A DNA stretch of 64,000 bases from Metellina segmentata (GCA_947359465.1 OX375880.1:14454120-14518119), one strand, 5' to 3'; counted from the first letter of the stretch, positions 52,716-62,405 are shown. The notes: generated from the letters alone by a model not told the origin. A program made the numbers and translations.

Positions 52716-53273
52716 CACTACCCAACTATAATGGACCGGACGCCAGCGGATTCGTATAAAATCCGACTACTTGTTTGGGGGTGTTTTTCGTGGTGTGGCC
52801 GGGGACCTATACATGTCGTTCCTGGTCAATTGAACGCCGACACCTACATGAACATTTTGGACAACCAGCTTCTTCCTACGCTCTGGCAATTTTATGGAAT
52901 GGACGAATGTTACTTCCAGGACGACGACACTCCATGTCATGTTTCAGCCTCTGTCAAGCAGTGGTATAGAGATACGCATGTAAAACGCCTTCCTTGGACA
53001 GCTCAGAGTCCCGACCTAAACCTCACAGAACATTTGTGGGACGCGTTAGAGCGACGCTTACGGACCAGGGAACCTTGTCCGAAATCTATTGCTGAGCTGG
53101 CGACATCCTTGCAGCAGGAATGGACACAAATACCCATAGCTGTGTATCAACACCTTGTTGAAAGTATGCCCAGGAGGGTTGCTAGTGTAATTGCAGCACG
53201 TGGCACCATCCCCTTATTAAAGCATGTATTATTCATCACGTCTTGCTGTCCGGTCCATTATTGTAGGGTAGTG
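52716..53273 (+). mobile_element. Tc1-like transposon, internally deleted, inside minisatellite
   Basis: Ends CACTACCCAACTATAATGG and, reversed, CACTACCCTACAATAATGG, with TA on both sides (52714-52715, 53274-53275). The interrupted host word is CTATA/GTTCATC of the 24-bp repeat. Length is 558 bp, again only the 3' half of a Tc1. Confidence 0.94.
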
Positions 53274-53276
53274 TAG
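52731..53276 (+). CDS. Tc1-like transposase C-terminal half, open but incomplete
   Basis: A 181-codon frame starts at an ATG inside the left TIR and reads straight through the element. It contains VWGCFSWCGRGP, LPTLWQFYG, the second catalytic Asp in FQDDDTPCH and the catalytic Glu in SPDLNLTEHLWD, with DD34E spacing. It ends with HLVESMPRRVASVIAARG, the usual Tc1 C-terminus. The N-terminal paired-like HTH and first Asp are missing because an internal deletion joined the TIR to mid-gene. It is unusual for a fossil to stay open with no stop. It cannot catalyse transposition alone; dominant-negative or neutral status is unknown. Confidence 0.85.
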   Translation: MDRTPADSYKIRLLVWGCFSWCGRGPIHVVPGQLNADTYMNILDNQLLPTLWQFYGMDECYFQDDDTPCHVSASVKQWYRDTHVKRLPWTAQSPDLNLTEHLWDALERRLRTREPCPKSIAELATSLQQEWTQIPIAVYQHLVESMPRRVASVIAARGTIPLLKHVLFITSCCPVHYCRVV

Positions 53277-53850
53277 TTCATCTCGGTATATTCCACTGGC
53301 GCGATTTTAGCGTCCCCCAAATGAAGTAAGAGGCATCAACAGGTTACAGCACTTTGGTCTCATGCTCTTCTGACAATCGAGACTCTACATTTTGTCTAGA
53401 CCAGCCTTAATATCAATTATCTTTAAACTAATGAATGAAAGTCAATCGCTGGACACTCGTTTCCAGGCACCAGCCATTCATTAATCCCCTCTCATTGCTA
53501 ACGACGCACAAGGGAAGCCTTTCATTACAATATCCGTCACCAAAAAGAATTCCAACGTCATACGAGAGCCACTGGGTTCTAATTATTACCAAGTAGCGTC
53601 GGGATCCAGCGATGTACTATATACTACACAAATCTGTTCCTCTTTTTGCCCTGCTCGATCTTTTTTCGATATCCGTTTGTGCTCTCATTAATAGTTTCGA
53701 AAGGACAGAAAGTTTTATGATGTACTGAGGCCATTTTCTACTTGTCGGTGTTCTTGTTTAACCCCAACACTGCCATTCATTAACTTGGCAGTTATTCATC
53801 AACAGCTTTATGAATGGAAGACCGAATGTCGCATCAAGCAAAAGTCACTC
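53276..53850. other. No feature recognised
   Basis: Single-copy sequence after a short minisatellite trace. No domain-bearing frame. Confidence 0.4.
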
Positions 53851-53858
53851 ACCATGAC

Positions 53859-54505
53859 TAGGGATGCTACATCGATGTCGATGTTTTCTAAACATCGATG
53901 TTTTTAAAAAAAACATCTATGTATTTAATATCGATGTATTGGGGGTCGATGTTTTTGTAACATCGATGTTCATACTTGACGATGTTTTTACGTTGTCGAT
54001 GTTTTATTTTTAAATGAAAAAAGTACTGTTAAAAATATTTAAAAAATAAAAAAAGTAGCATGATTTTCATAATCAGCAAATTTAACATACTTTTAGACCA
54101 AAGTGACCAAAGGTGAAGGGTCTGAAAAGTAGGGATACGACATCGATGTCGATGTTTTCAAAACATTGATGTTTTATAAAAAACGTCGATGTATTGGAGC
54201 TGATGTCACATCACTAGTTGCTAAAACAGTTATAATAAATGGTGTAAAACGTTTAAATGCACTGAATTTTAAAAACATCGAAAGTTTAGGGGCGATGCAT
54301 TATCAACATCGATTATTCAATTTTGAACTTTGATGTTTTGCTGTCGATGTAGCATCACTAGGTGCTAAACCAGTTTTAAGAAATGGGAAAAAAAGTTTGA
54401 ATACACTGAATTTTAAAAACATCGATGTTTTTGGAACGATGTTTTTATCAACATTGATGTTTTAATTTTGAACATCGATGTTTTGCTGTCGATGTCGCAT
54501 CCCTA
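53859..54505. mobile_element. hAT-CG MITE, complete
   Basis: Ends TAGGGATGCTACATCGATG and, reversed, TAGGGATGCGACATCGA. Target ACCATGAC (53851-53858) versus ACCACGAC (54506-54513). Internal TIR-like word GTAGGGATACGACATCG near 54130. Confidence 0.92.
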
Positions 54506-54534
54506 ACCACGACTGTCACATCCCTAACCAAAAG

Positions 54535-54717
54535 CCGACCAACTGGTCTGGAGGTTAAGGTGTTAGCCTCTGGATCGGAAGGTTCCTGGTTCGAATAAGG
54601 GTCAGTGCATGGATGTTTGGAAGCGTATGGTGTAGAGGCGGCTGTTGCACCTTCAATCTGTCGTAGCTGAAAGTCCTCACGTTGGGTTGGTGTGGAAGTT
54701 TGGAGAGTGGGGTGCCA
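54535..54717 (+). repeat. SINE-A 5' half
   Basis: Head GCCGACCAACTGGTCTGG, B box region GGTTCGAATAAGG (mutated), body to GTGGGGTGCCA, where mariner-like sequence begins. Confidence 0.88.
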
Positions 54718-55625
54718 TGATGCCGATGCTATGAGTGGTTTGTGAGTATATGAGTGGTTTACGAGGTTTAAAGCTGGAAGAGATTCGATCGAAGACGATG
54801 AGAGATCAGGTCGTCCCTGTTCAAGTCTAAATGATGAAAATGTTGAGCGTGTGCAAGCGTTGGTGAGGTCCGATCAACGATAGAAATGATTGCACATTCG
54901 TTAAACATTAGTGTGGGATCTGTTTTCACTGTCATGACGGATGGTTTCAAAAATGATCCTTTGTGTCACACACCACACACTCTGACTCTTGAGCAAAAAC
55001 AACACCGAATTTCCATATTCAAAGATTTGATTGTCGTGGACAATCAGGATCCAAATTTTTTGCAAAACACTGTCATCAGAGATGAGATTTGGTGTCTCGA
55101 GTACGATCTAGAGACAAAACGCCAAAGTTCTGAGTGGATAAGTTGAAAAAAGATTCGGTCGATGAAAGTTCGCGCTTCGAAAACAAAACTGATGCTGATC
55201 GCATTTTTGACAGTCGGGGCATCATTCATCGCGAATTTCTTCGTTAAGGTTCGACTGGAACTGGGGCATTCTACAAAGATGTTGTGGATCGGCTTTTGAA
55301 ACGAATGCGGCGTGTGACGCCTGATTTGTTGGACAGTTGAAATTGGTGCCTCTTGCACGGCAATGCACTGTCTCACAAGTCCATCATTGTGCAGCAAATT
55401 TTGGCGAGAAGGCAGGTTGTAAGCATCGCCCACCCCCAGGATTTTTTTTATTTCCCAAGTTAAAGGTGAAGGAACAGCGTTTTGAGACGATAGAAGAGAT
55501 TGAAGCGGCTATGACATAGGAACTCAATACTGTTGGAGTGGAGGCGTTACACAGAAGGCGTTAACGGACCTTTACACTCGTTCCAAGCGTTGTATTGAAG
55601 TGAGAGGAGACTATGTAGAAGTTTA
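54718..55625 (+). pseudogene. mariner transposase relic, many frameshifts
   Basis: Reading across frames, the N-terminal HTH region is seen first (YEWFTRFKAGRDSIEDDERS, GRP, NDENVERVQALVRSDQR). It is followed by LEQKQHRISIFKDL, the first catalytic Asp region IRDEIWCLEYD with ETKRQSSEW, and a worn second half to CIEVRGDYVE near 55615. This is the DD34D mariner order, about 300 of the usual ~345 residues. At least five frame changes and several stops are present, and no TIRs were found. The left border coincides with a SINE-A truncation. Confidence 0.82.
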
Positions 55626-55654
55626 ATATCAAATATAAGTATATTCTCTGTGTT

Positions 55655-55707
55655 TTTATAGCCCTATGTGTTGCTCTAGTACGACGTTAACTAAAATTAC
55701 CATTACC
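55655..55707 (+). repeat. 53-bp SINE-A stub with 12-bp TSD
   Basis: Contains TGTGTTGCTCTAGTACGACG and tail ATTACCATTACC. Direct repeat ATTCTCTGTGTT at 55643-55654 and 55708-55719, perfect. A strongly 5'-truncated insertion. Confidence 0.93.
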
Positions 55708-55831
55708 ATTCTCTGTGTTATATGGTCTGTGCTATCAGTTTTGGAATGGAAACTATGGAATGTTTTGAGTACACTGTGTATTTTCCAGCCTCAATCATTA
55801 ACGTAAGAAGGTAGAATAGGTGTTTGAGCTT

Positions 55832-56213
55832 TATGTTGTGGTTGTTGTTGTCGTGCGGGCTATATATGGCCCAATTGTGGATGCCATTGCCCCGGAGGGT
55901 TGGACTTCTTCATGCATGACACATCCGTTTTACAGGAAGGTCCCTTTCACACATCCATTCACTCACACATATCGTAATTTAGATCCCAGTCGGAGGCCGA
56001 TAACCCCCTGATCAGGTACCCCCAGAGGTATTGATTTGGTTTGTGACCACAATCTATTTAACGTGCCCCAGTCACTATTAGCAAACACGATGGTCTTTAG
56101 CCAGGTCCAAGCGCCGATCTCTCAACCATCAGAATTGCATGCTCCGCCGAGGACAGAACCCACAACCCTTCCGATGCGAGCCCGACGCTCTACTGACTGA
56201 GCTACCGCGTCTC
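55832..56213 (-). repeat. SINE-C, reverse, full length
   Basis: Starts GTTGTTGTCGTGCGGGC and ends in the head GACTGAGCTACCGCG. Slightly longer than the type copy at 898. It shares the CCCCGGAGGGTT and CTGATCAGGTACCCCCAGAG blocks. Confidence 0.88.
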
Positions 56214-56291
56214 ACGTTTGAGTTTTATGGCGCACCTGAATTCGTATGTGAAAAAAATGGCTCATGGTGCGTAAAAGTTTGGCCACCCCTG

Positions 56292-56475
56292 AACTAGAGC
56301 AACACAACGGGCTATTGGCGATGGTACGGCTTCAATCCGGTCGGCAAGGAAAGATCCAAGGACAATACCCCGTAAATTCACATTTGGGAAAGAGGTAGTT
56401 AGTTAGTTAATTAATTAACGTCGCTGTGGAGCAACACAGCTGACTATCGGCGACGGATGCTAAAGAGGAAAATTC
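56292..56475 (-). repeat. Two short SINE fragments
   Basis: 56292-56384 (CTAGAGCAACACAACGGGC to CAATACCCCGTAAATT) and 56408-56475 (TTAATTAACGTCGCTGTGG to AAGAGGAAAATTC), both reverse 3' ends, the second B-type. Confidence 0.75.
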
Positions 56476-56791
56476 TTTTCAACACAGGCCTCTTGGCAAC
56501 CTTCGTCTATAAATAAAGCTCGTCTTCTGGTGAAGACTGATCGGACACATTTCCGATTTCAGCCGACTGTAACCAGAGAAGCCGTGATTACGATCGCAAG
56601 GTTTCTTCGGAGCTCTGAGTGGTTGACTCTGGCCAGTTTGTTTTCCCTCAACTCGCAGATGTATATCACGATTCCAAGAATGCCCTCCATTCAAAGCTGT
56701 GTGCTGCTTTGAGTTTGGATCATTTCACGAAAAGCGGTTGAATGAATTAATTCGTTTGGGGTTTGTTCAATAAACCTGTTTATTCTTTCTT
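56476..56791. other. No feature recognised
   Basis: Opposed 71- and 60-codon frames at 56479-56712 without motifs. Confidence 0.4.
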
Positions 56792-57000
56792 TTGGGTATG
56801 GAAAGGTGTTTTCATTAACGTCTTCAACGGGCTGTAGGGTACGAACCGGGTAATGGTAATTTTTAATTAACGTCGTATTAGATCAACACAACGTGCTATT
56901 GATGACGACCCGGGATCAATCCACAAAGGAAAGAACCGAGGACAACACCACGTAATTTTGAACCACGGGAACGATCCAGAATCAATCCCGAAGGGAAAGA
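56792..57000 (-). repeat. SINE-B host with nested truncated SINE-A
   Basis: SINE-B tail and 3' body (56792-56848) are interrupted by a SINE-A 3' part (56851-56970), then SINE-B resumes (GATCCAGAATCAATCCCGA, 56972-57000). Confidence 0.78.
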
Positions 57001-57312
57001 GGGCCAAGGTGGCCCGATTAGAAGAGTAACGGATTAGCAACCGAAGAGATGCGAATTCGAATCCAATAAACACTTTCGTGTACGTTAATTGGTTGGTGTG
57101 CGTTAAATCACTCGTGGCCTCAAATGTACTCGCGTTGGGGCGGTGCAGAAATTTGGAGAGTGGGGTGCCAGCTCTGGTGTTGCCTCGTCATCTGACCGTG
57201 GTTCAAAATTAAGTGGTGTCGTCCTCGGATCTTTCCCTTCGAGGGTTGATCCCGGACCGTCGTTTATAGCCCCTTGTATTGCTCCAGTACGACGTTATGT
57301 TAAAAAAAAACA
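57001..57312 (+). repeat. SINE-B, full length
   Basis: Head GTGGCCCGATTAGAAGAGTA with B box AATTCGAATCC, CTTTCGTGTACG junction, body, and CCAGTACGACG near the tail. Confidence 0.87.
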
Positions 57313-57315
57313 CCT

Positions 57316-57522
57316 GCACGAAGGGAAACATTCGAAGACAGCACCACGCCATTTTGAACCACGGTCAGATGACGAGTTCAAATCCCCACCCCAACGTACA
57401 TTCGAGGCTACGGCAGGCAGATTTGACGTACACCATTCGCCATGTACTCGACTGTCCTTTGGCTGGACCGAGTTACTAACTCACAACGCTCCGGATGATA
57501 AGCCCTTACTCTACCAACTGGG
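57316..57522 (-). repeat. SINE-B body and head, reverse
   Basis: CGAAGGGAAACATTCGAAG to the head CTCTACCAACTGGG. The tail side is missing where it meets the previous copy. Confidence 0.83.
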
Positions 57523-57602
57523 TAAATGGTAATGGTAATTTTAGTTAACGTCGTACTAGAGCAACACAACGGGCTATTGACAACGGTCCGGGATCAGTCC
57601 CT
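57523..57602 (-). repeat. 80-bp SINE-A stub with 13-bp TSD
   Basis: Tail TAAATGGTAATGGTAATTTT to GATCAGTCCCT. Direct repeat TCTACCAACTGGG at 57510-57522 and 57603-57615, perfect. The target is a SINE-B head, which continues to CCGCGGCC at about 57627. Confidence 0.94.
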
Positions 57603-57664
57603 TCTACCAACTGGGATACCGCGGCCAATGATTAAGAGGTTAAAAGATATTCCAGTTTATGTGG

Positions 57665-57982
57665 GTAATTTGGTAATTTGTAATTGACATCGTACTAGAG
57701 CAACACCACGGGCTATTGACGACGGTCCGGGATCAATCCCTTAAGGGAAAGATCCGAGGACAACACCTCGTAATTTTGTACCACGGTCAGATGACGAGGC
57801 AACACCAGAGCAGGCACCCCACTCTCCAAACTTCCACACCAACCCAACGTGAGGACTTTCGATCACGACAGATTTAAGGTACACCAGCCGCCTCTACTCC
57901 ATACATTACAAACATCCATGCACGGCCAGGAACCTTCCGATCTAGAGGCTAACACCTTAACCACTATACCCGGTTAGTCGGC
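57665..57982 (-). repeat. SINE-A, full length
   Basis: Tail GGTAATTTGGTAATTTGTAA to head GGTTAGTCGGC. AGTTTATGTGGG before and AGTTCATGAGGG after are a probable worn TSD. Confidence 0.9.
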
Positions 57983-58049
57983 CAAGTTCATGAGGGTGCA
58001 GTATTATGTAGCGTACCAGTCGGAGTTGTAGAATACCTTGCATTGGACG

Positions 58050-58366
58050 TAAGCACATGCTTGTAACCTTTCGGTCGATGTGTTTGGGATGTCTTGGCCT
58101 CAAATGTTCTCACGCTGGCGTGGTGTGGGAATTTGGAGAGTGGGATGCCAGCTCAGGTATTGCATCGTCATCTGACCGTGGTTCGAAAGGACGTGGTGTT
58201 GTCCTCGGATCTTTCCCTTAGAGTATTGATCCCGGAGCTTCGTCAGTAGCCCGTTATGTTGCACCAGTGCGACGTTAAATAAAATACCTACCTCTCTGTA
58301 CTCAACGTCTTCGGTTGGATTCACACTCTCCATCCTCTGGTCCCTACTCCGTTAACCTTCCAACCG
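58050..58366. repeat. SINE-B forward copy plus SINE-B head in reverse
   Basis: 58050-58297 is a forward body and tail ending AATACCTACCTCT. 58298-58366 is a reverse B head (TTCGGTTGGATTCACACTC to CCTTCCAACCGGGC). Confidence 0.8.
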
Positions 58367-58367
58367 G

Positions 58368-58434
58368 GCTTAACGTCATACTAGAGTAACACAACGGACT
58401 ATTGACGACGGCCAGGGATCAATCCCTCAAGGGT
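58368..58434 (-). repeat. SINE-A 3' fragment
   Basis: TTAACGTCATACTAGAGTAAC to CAATCCCTCAAGGG, then the next SINE-A tail begins directly. Confidence 0.82.
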
Positions 58435-58632
58435 AATGGTAATTTTAGTTAACGTCGTACTAGAGCAACACAACGGGCTATTGACGACGGTCCGGATCAG
58501 TCCCTCAAGGGAAAGATACGAGGACAACACCCCGTCATTCTGAACCATGGAATGATGACGAGGCAACACCTGAGCTGGCACCAAACTTCCACACCAACCC
58601 AACGTGAGGACTTTCGGCCACGACAGATTTAA
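58435..58632 (-). repeat. SINE-A 3' part, split by piggyBac-like MITE
   Basis: Tail TAATGGTAATTTTAG to CACGACAGATTTAA; resumes after the MITE as AAGTGCACCAACCGC (59146-59258) with the head. Confidence 0.9.
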
Positions 58633-59141
58633 CCTTTACGCTGAGGCGCTTAGATGTTTTCAATCGTCACAGAGAATGTCTCTTTCGCCTGCATGTTAAA
58701 ACCCCCTTACCTAACTTGAGCGATAGAGCCTTAAGTGGCATAATTACGACTGCCAATTTCTTTTCATATTATTGTGTGGAGTGAGACAGACATAGGAATT
58801 ATCCTTTTTATCCTTTATTTGACACAAACACAACATCACAAACAACACAGACAACACAAAGAAACAGAACTTAATCATGGCGTCACATTTCTCACACAAG
58901 TAGTACTCACTGGAGCTTCAACATCTATCTCACGTCAGAGCGCACGCAGCGCCCTCTGTTCAGCATTTGAGTTTCAACACCCTTTAGATTGAAGGTCAGT
59001 CACTGACTGCTCGTAAATGGTGACCGATGCCAGCGGTCACTTAAAAGTGTGATAACATCCACATTAAACAGATCTATACCATGCCGCTGATGTAAACGAA
59101 ATTTTAGTAGTAACAATTGTCTATCTACTGCAGTGTAAAGG
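58633..59141. mobile_element. piggyBac-like MITE with TTAA duplication
   Basis: Ends CCTTTACGCTGAGG and, reversed, CCTTTACACTGCAG. TTAA flanks at 58629-58632 and 59142-59145, and the empty SINE-A site contains a single TTAA. TTAA with CCY ends is the piggyBac pattern. At 509 bp it has no recognisable transposase. A partial relative lies at 15306-15369. Confidence 0.83.
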
Positions 59142-59145
59142 TTAA

Positions 59146-59258
59146 AGTGCACCAACCGCATCTACGCCATCCGCTTACAATCATCCATGCACGGTCCCGG
59201 ATTCGATCCAGGAACCTTCCAATCGAGAGGCTGACACCTTAACCACCAGACCTGTTGG
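59146..59258 (-). repeat. SINE-A 5' part after MITE
   Basis: AAGTGCACCAACCGCATC to head ending CCAGACCTGTTGGTA. Confidence 0.88.
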
Positions 59259-59487
59259 TACGATGTCTTACTTCGAATGAAAGGAAAATCCCCCGGTTAA
59301 GACAATAAATAGGATCACCCTGCCTCTCCTAATCGATTCCAAAGTTTGAAAATGTCAAGCCGAAAGGTAAGTGCGTGTATGTGTTGGGAGAAGAGCTGAG
59401 TATATAAATAGAGATTCTGGGCTGGGTCTTTTCTAAAGATGTCTCCTGGGCCCTTTTACACCATATGCTTACAAATATCATGCACTT
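59259..59487. other. No feature recognised
   Basis: Short single-copy stretch. A fragment TTACACCATATGCTTACAAA at about 59456 resembles a SINE-A body piece. Confidence 0.4.
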
Positions 59488-60174
59488 GTGTTTAGTTTTA
59501 ATTCCTGTATAGATTCTACCCGCATGATTAAAAAATAATCCATTTTCGAACTTTAAAGGACACTTGGGACCTCGAACAGAATAGAAGGCGGAAACAGGGG
59601 AGTTGTTCGTTATTACTGGGGATCTGCTGTATAGATTCGTTATTTATGTTGTAGAGGTTTTGCCACCGGCTTTCAGTTCAAGTAGAAACTACCGAGTAAT
59701 GAGTCCACGTGAAGCATCACCATGATGATGTCACGTAGTGACGTCATAGTCGACAGTTTGAAACCAACGAATCAGCGGGCTTAAAATTTCCCCCATCTCT
59801 TCTATTCCAGGTGCCGACCAACCGGTATAGTGGTTAAGGTGTTAGCCTCTAGATCGGAAGGTTCCTGGTTCGAATCCGGGTCCGGGCATGGATGTTTGTA
59901 AACGTATGGTGTAGAGGCGGCTGGTGCACCTTAAATCTGTCGTGGCCGAAAGTCCTCACGTTGGGTTGGCGTGGAAGTTTGGAGAGTGGGGTGCCAGCTC
60001 AGGTGTTGCTTCGTCATCTGACCGTGGTTCAAAATTACGAGGTGTTGTCCTCGAATCTTTCCCTTAAGGGACTGATTCCGGACCGTCGTCAATAGCCCGT
60101 TGTGTTGCTCTAATACGACGTTAACTAAAATTACCATTACCATTACCATCTATTCCAGGTAAAGGTTGGTAATA
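59488..60174. mobile_element. Second copy of the 27.9-kb TIR MITE, split by SINE-A
   Basis: The reverse-oriented interior and one end (CCAGGTAAAGGTTGGTAATA) match 27918-28554. The other end is truncated near 59488. The SINE-A at 59813-60148 sits within its terminal repeat. Confidence 0.83.
59813..60148 (+). repeat. SINE-A, full length, perfect 12-bp TSD
   Basis: Head GCCGACCAACCGGTATAGTG, A-box-like TAGTGGTTAAGG (59828-59839), B box GGTTCGAATCC (59867-59877), and tail with three TTACCA units. Direct repeat TCTATTCCAGGT at 59801-59812 and 60149-60160. The best reference copy of the family here. Confidence 0.97.
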
Positions 60175-60180
60175 TGCGAC

Positions 60181-60374
60181 CCGAACCTTCCGATCTATAG
60201 GCTAGCATCTTAACCTCCAGACCGGTTGGTCGTCACAAATAAAAACAAGTTGCAGATTATCAAGTTGCAGATAAACAAGTTGCAGGTAGGAATGTACGTA
60301 TTTTAATCACTGTCACACTGTAGCAACAAGACGGAGTATTGGTGAAGGTCCAAGATCAGTCCCGAAGAGATAAT
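60181..60374 (-). repeat. SINE-A head fragment and SINE-B 3' fragment
   Basis: 60181-60234 is CGAACCTTCCGATCTATAGG to GGTTGGTCGTC. 60283-60374 is CAGGTAGGAATGTACGTATT to CAGTCCCGAAGAGATAA. Confidence 0.75.
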
Positions 60375-60825
60375 GTAGGAAAGCAACAGCTTTTGTAAAT
60401 GGATGCGACGGGTTTATATCACCGCTGCGTTGAATTCTACGTTTAGCCGCTCTCCAGTTCTAGCGGATGGGTCCGTTACAAAGGACGGCCTTGTTTTCCA
60501 AATCACCCACGAACACGTGGGAAGAAACTGGATATCCGCCCCAAAGAGCATCCGCACCCCTGTTGAGGAGGGAGGGTGCACGTTCGTGGAAGTCGACATT
60601 TGCACATGCTTGTGTCGATCATCAGTTGACAGCGGACAGTTTTACCTGTTTTTATTGGGTATATTTCTGTACTCAGATGGCAAAATGTTAGGGGTCACTT
60701 TTCCCAAAAAACCACCAGTAGGAAAAAACATACCAACAAAATACCAAGTATTTTGAAGAAAGATGATACATTTTTTTCAGTGACTCCAAAACAATGGTAT
60801 GACTGGCATGATCAGGATATTTCAA
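60375..60825. other. No gene supported
   Basis: Holds a 117-codon plus frame (60403-60756) with a Cys cluster and a hydrophobic stretch, and two conflicting frames. No splice borders or domain were identified. It could be part of the same gene as the 61405 exon, but nothing in the sequence shows this. Confidence 0.35.
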
Positions 60826-60905
60826 GAGCCACGGTAGCTCAGTCAGTAGAGCGTCGGGTTCGCATCAGAAGGATTGTGGGTTCTGTCCTCTGCGGAGCCT
60901 GCAAT
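60826..60905 (+). repeat. SINE-C head fragment
   Basis: GAGCCACGGTAGCTCAGTC to CCTCTGCGGAGCCTGC; 3' body replaced by mariner sequence. Confidence 0.83.
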
Positions 60906-61317
60906 TCTGATGAATACCGTAAATAGTGCGATGTACAGTGATTTGTTGGCGAATAAGCTGAAACCAACAAAACGAAACAAACGCCGTGGTCTACTCTCAA
61001 AGAAAGTTTTGCTGTTGCAAGACAACGGACGGCCGCACACGGCCCATAACAACATAGAAACAATCAACAGGTCGGGCTTTGAGACCCTGGAACACCCTCC
61101 CTACAGCCCAGATCTCGCTTCCTCAGATTTTTATCTCTTTGGGCCGCTCAAGGAAGCTTTGAGAGGTCGTCGATTTGCCTCAGACATGGACGTTCGGGAT
61201 GCGGTGCAAAAGTGGCTTCACGACCAACTGAAAACCTGGTACCAGGAGGGCATACGGAAGCTTGTGCCTCGCTGGACCAAGTGCATTGCTCAAGGTGAAG
61301 ACTATATTGAAAAATAA
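60906..61317 (+). CDS. mariner transposase, C-terminal half, frame open
   Basis: The frame reads VNSAMYSDLL, KRRGLLSKKVLLLQDNGRPH (second catalytic Asp), then HPPYSPDLASSDFYLFGPLK with the third Asp 34 residues after the second, giving the DD34D mariner signature. It ends GRRFASDMDVRDAVQKWLHD ... WTKCIAQGEDYIEK and a TAA at about 61315. That is about 135 of ~345 residues, with no internal stop. The N-terminal DNA-binding half and first Asp are gone, so it is inactive, yet well preserved and probably young. The open frame extends upstream only through SINE-C sequence. Confidence 0.85.
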
Positions 61318-61393
61318 TGTATCTGTTGCACGCCTATCTTTGTTTAATAAAGTTGTAGAACAAAAAGTGTAAGTAATTTTTGACTTACCCTCG
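60906..61393 (+). mobile_element. mariner element, 3' half with right TIR
   Basis: Transposase C-terminal half, 3' UTR and a right end TTTTTGACTTACCCTCG, the reverse of the common mariner end CGAGGGTAAGTCAAA. The expected TA after it reads TG (61394-61395). The left half is missing, replaced by the SINE-C head. Confidence 0.85.
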
Positions 61394-61404
61394 TGTTTTT
61401 CAAG

Positions 61405-61581
61405 TCATGTAATCGAAATGATGATTTGGAAACACTTACCTGGATATTTCCTGAATGGATCGGAGACCAAAAAAAATGCGTTGATCACAGCCTCCAATAC
61501 TTCAGATGCAATAGTGTTGTTTATAGAACTGATAGGAAGCTTGCTGATGGCGCTACGTGTGGCAAAACCCTAGACTGTAAG
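61405..61581 (+). CDS. Candidate internal exon, Cys-rich (metalloprotease-like?)
   Basis: A 177-bp open segment bordered by TTTTTCAAG before 61405 (acceptor AG at 61403-61404) and GTAACT from 61582 (donor GT). It is exactly 59 codons, phase 0 at both ends. The peptide has five Cys (positions 2, 25, 35, 52, 58) and ends LADGATCGKTLDCK. The D-G-x-x-C-G-x(4)-C pattern resembles the Cys-rich region of ADAM/ADAMTS-like secreted metalloproteases (usually DGTxCG...C..G.C). It is the only stretch in the window with convincing exon borders and non-transposon character. The mariner right end lies ~10 bp upstream of the acceptor, so the branch point would have to lie in transposon DNA. The family call is a guess; exon status is moderately supported. 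Confidence 0.5.
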
Positions 61582-62091
61582 GTAACTACATAAACTCATA
61601 GTAGTCGATATTAAGAACAGGGGTGATATTTGGAACACCTACCCTATGTCTTGTTTCGTTTTAAAAATGAAAGGTCCGTTCGGTCATAAGTACCATGTAT
61701 AATGGGAGGGGGTTCGAGCTCATTAAACCCACCCTTTATTTACGTGTTTGTGCCGCGTGGTCATGAAACCCCTGCGCGATAAAACCCCAAAATCAACCTA
61801 CCCCTACAAAGCACGTTTTTTATACCGCAATAATTAGCTTTGAATAACGGCTAAGGATCAGTGAATTCAGACAATTGCGTCATAAAATCGTTCTGGTTCT
61901 GCCTGAGCATTAATTGAATGATATGTGGTCTTGTGAGAGACAAAAGGAAAGTCAGTTGGGCAACCGTTCTAGCTGGTAATGTATGGAAATCGTAAATTGC
62001 ATCTATGGGGCCTTTTGGGGGTTCGGCATCCGAACACTAGACTCGGGGTCGATCTTACAAAGTGCGGGAGCCGATTCGATCCCTCTCTCAG
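61582..62091. other. Possible intron; no feature recognised
   Basis: Follows the donor site. ATATTTGGAACACCTACCCTA at about 61627 resembles 38202-38222. No further exon can be supported before the SINEs begin. Confidence 0.4.
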
Positions 62092-62093
62092 GG

Positions 62094-62390
62094 GCCGACC
62101 AACTGGTATTGTGGTTAACCTCGAGATCGGAAGGTTCCTGGTTCGGGCATGGATGTTTGTAAGCGTATGGTGTAGAAGCGGCTGGTGCACCTTAAATCTG
62201 TCGTGGTCGAAAGTCCTCACGTTGGGTTGGTGTGGAAGTTTGGAGAGGAGGGTGCCAGTTCAGGTGTTTGCCTCGTCATCTGACCGTAGTTCAATATTAC
62301 GAGGTGTTGTCCTCGGATCTTTCTCTTAAGGGATTGATCCCGGACAGTCGTCAATAGCCCGACGTTAATTACAAAATTACCTAATTACCT
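62094..62390 (+). repeat. SINE-A with head deletion
   Basis: Head GCCGACCAACTGGTATTGTG, but the segment between the boxes and the B box itself is shortened (GGTTCCTGGTTCGGGCATGG). Body complete; tail AAAATTACCTAATTACC. Confidence 0.88.
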
Positions 62391-62405
62391 CGGTAATAAT
62401 AAATA

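Noticed and set aside
52354..52731. Octapeptide-repeat proteins in the 24-bp minisatellite
   Set aside because: Open on both strands because of the period; degenerate units and a transposon insertion show no coding constraint.
60403..60756. 117-codon frame upstream of the mariner
   Set aside because: No splice borders or motif, and alternative frames overlap. Kept only as a note beside the 61405 exon candidate.
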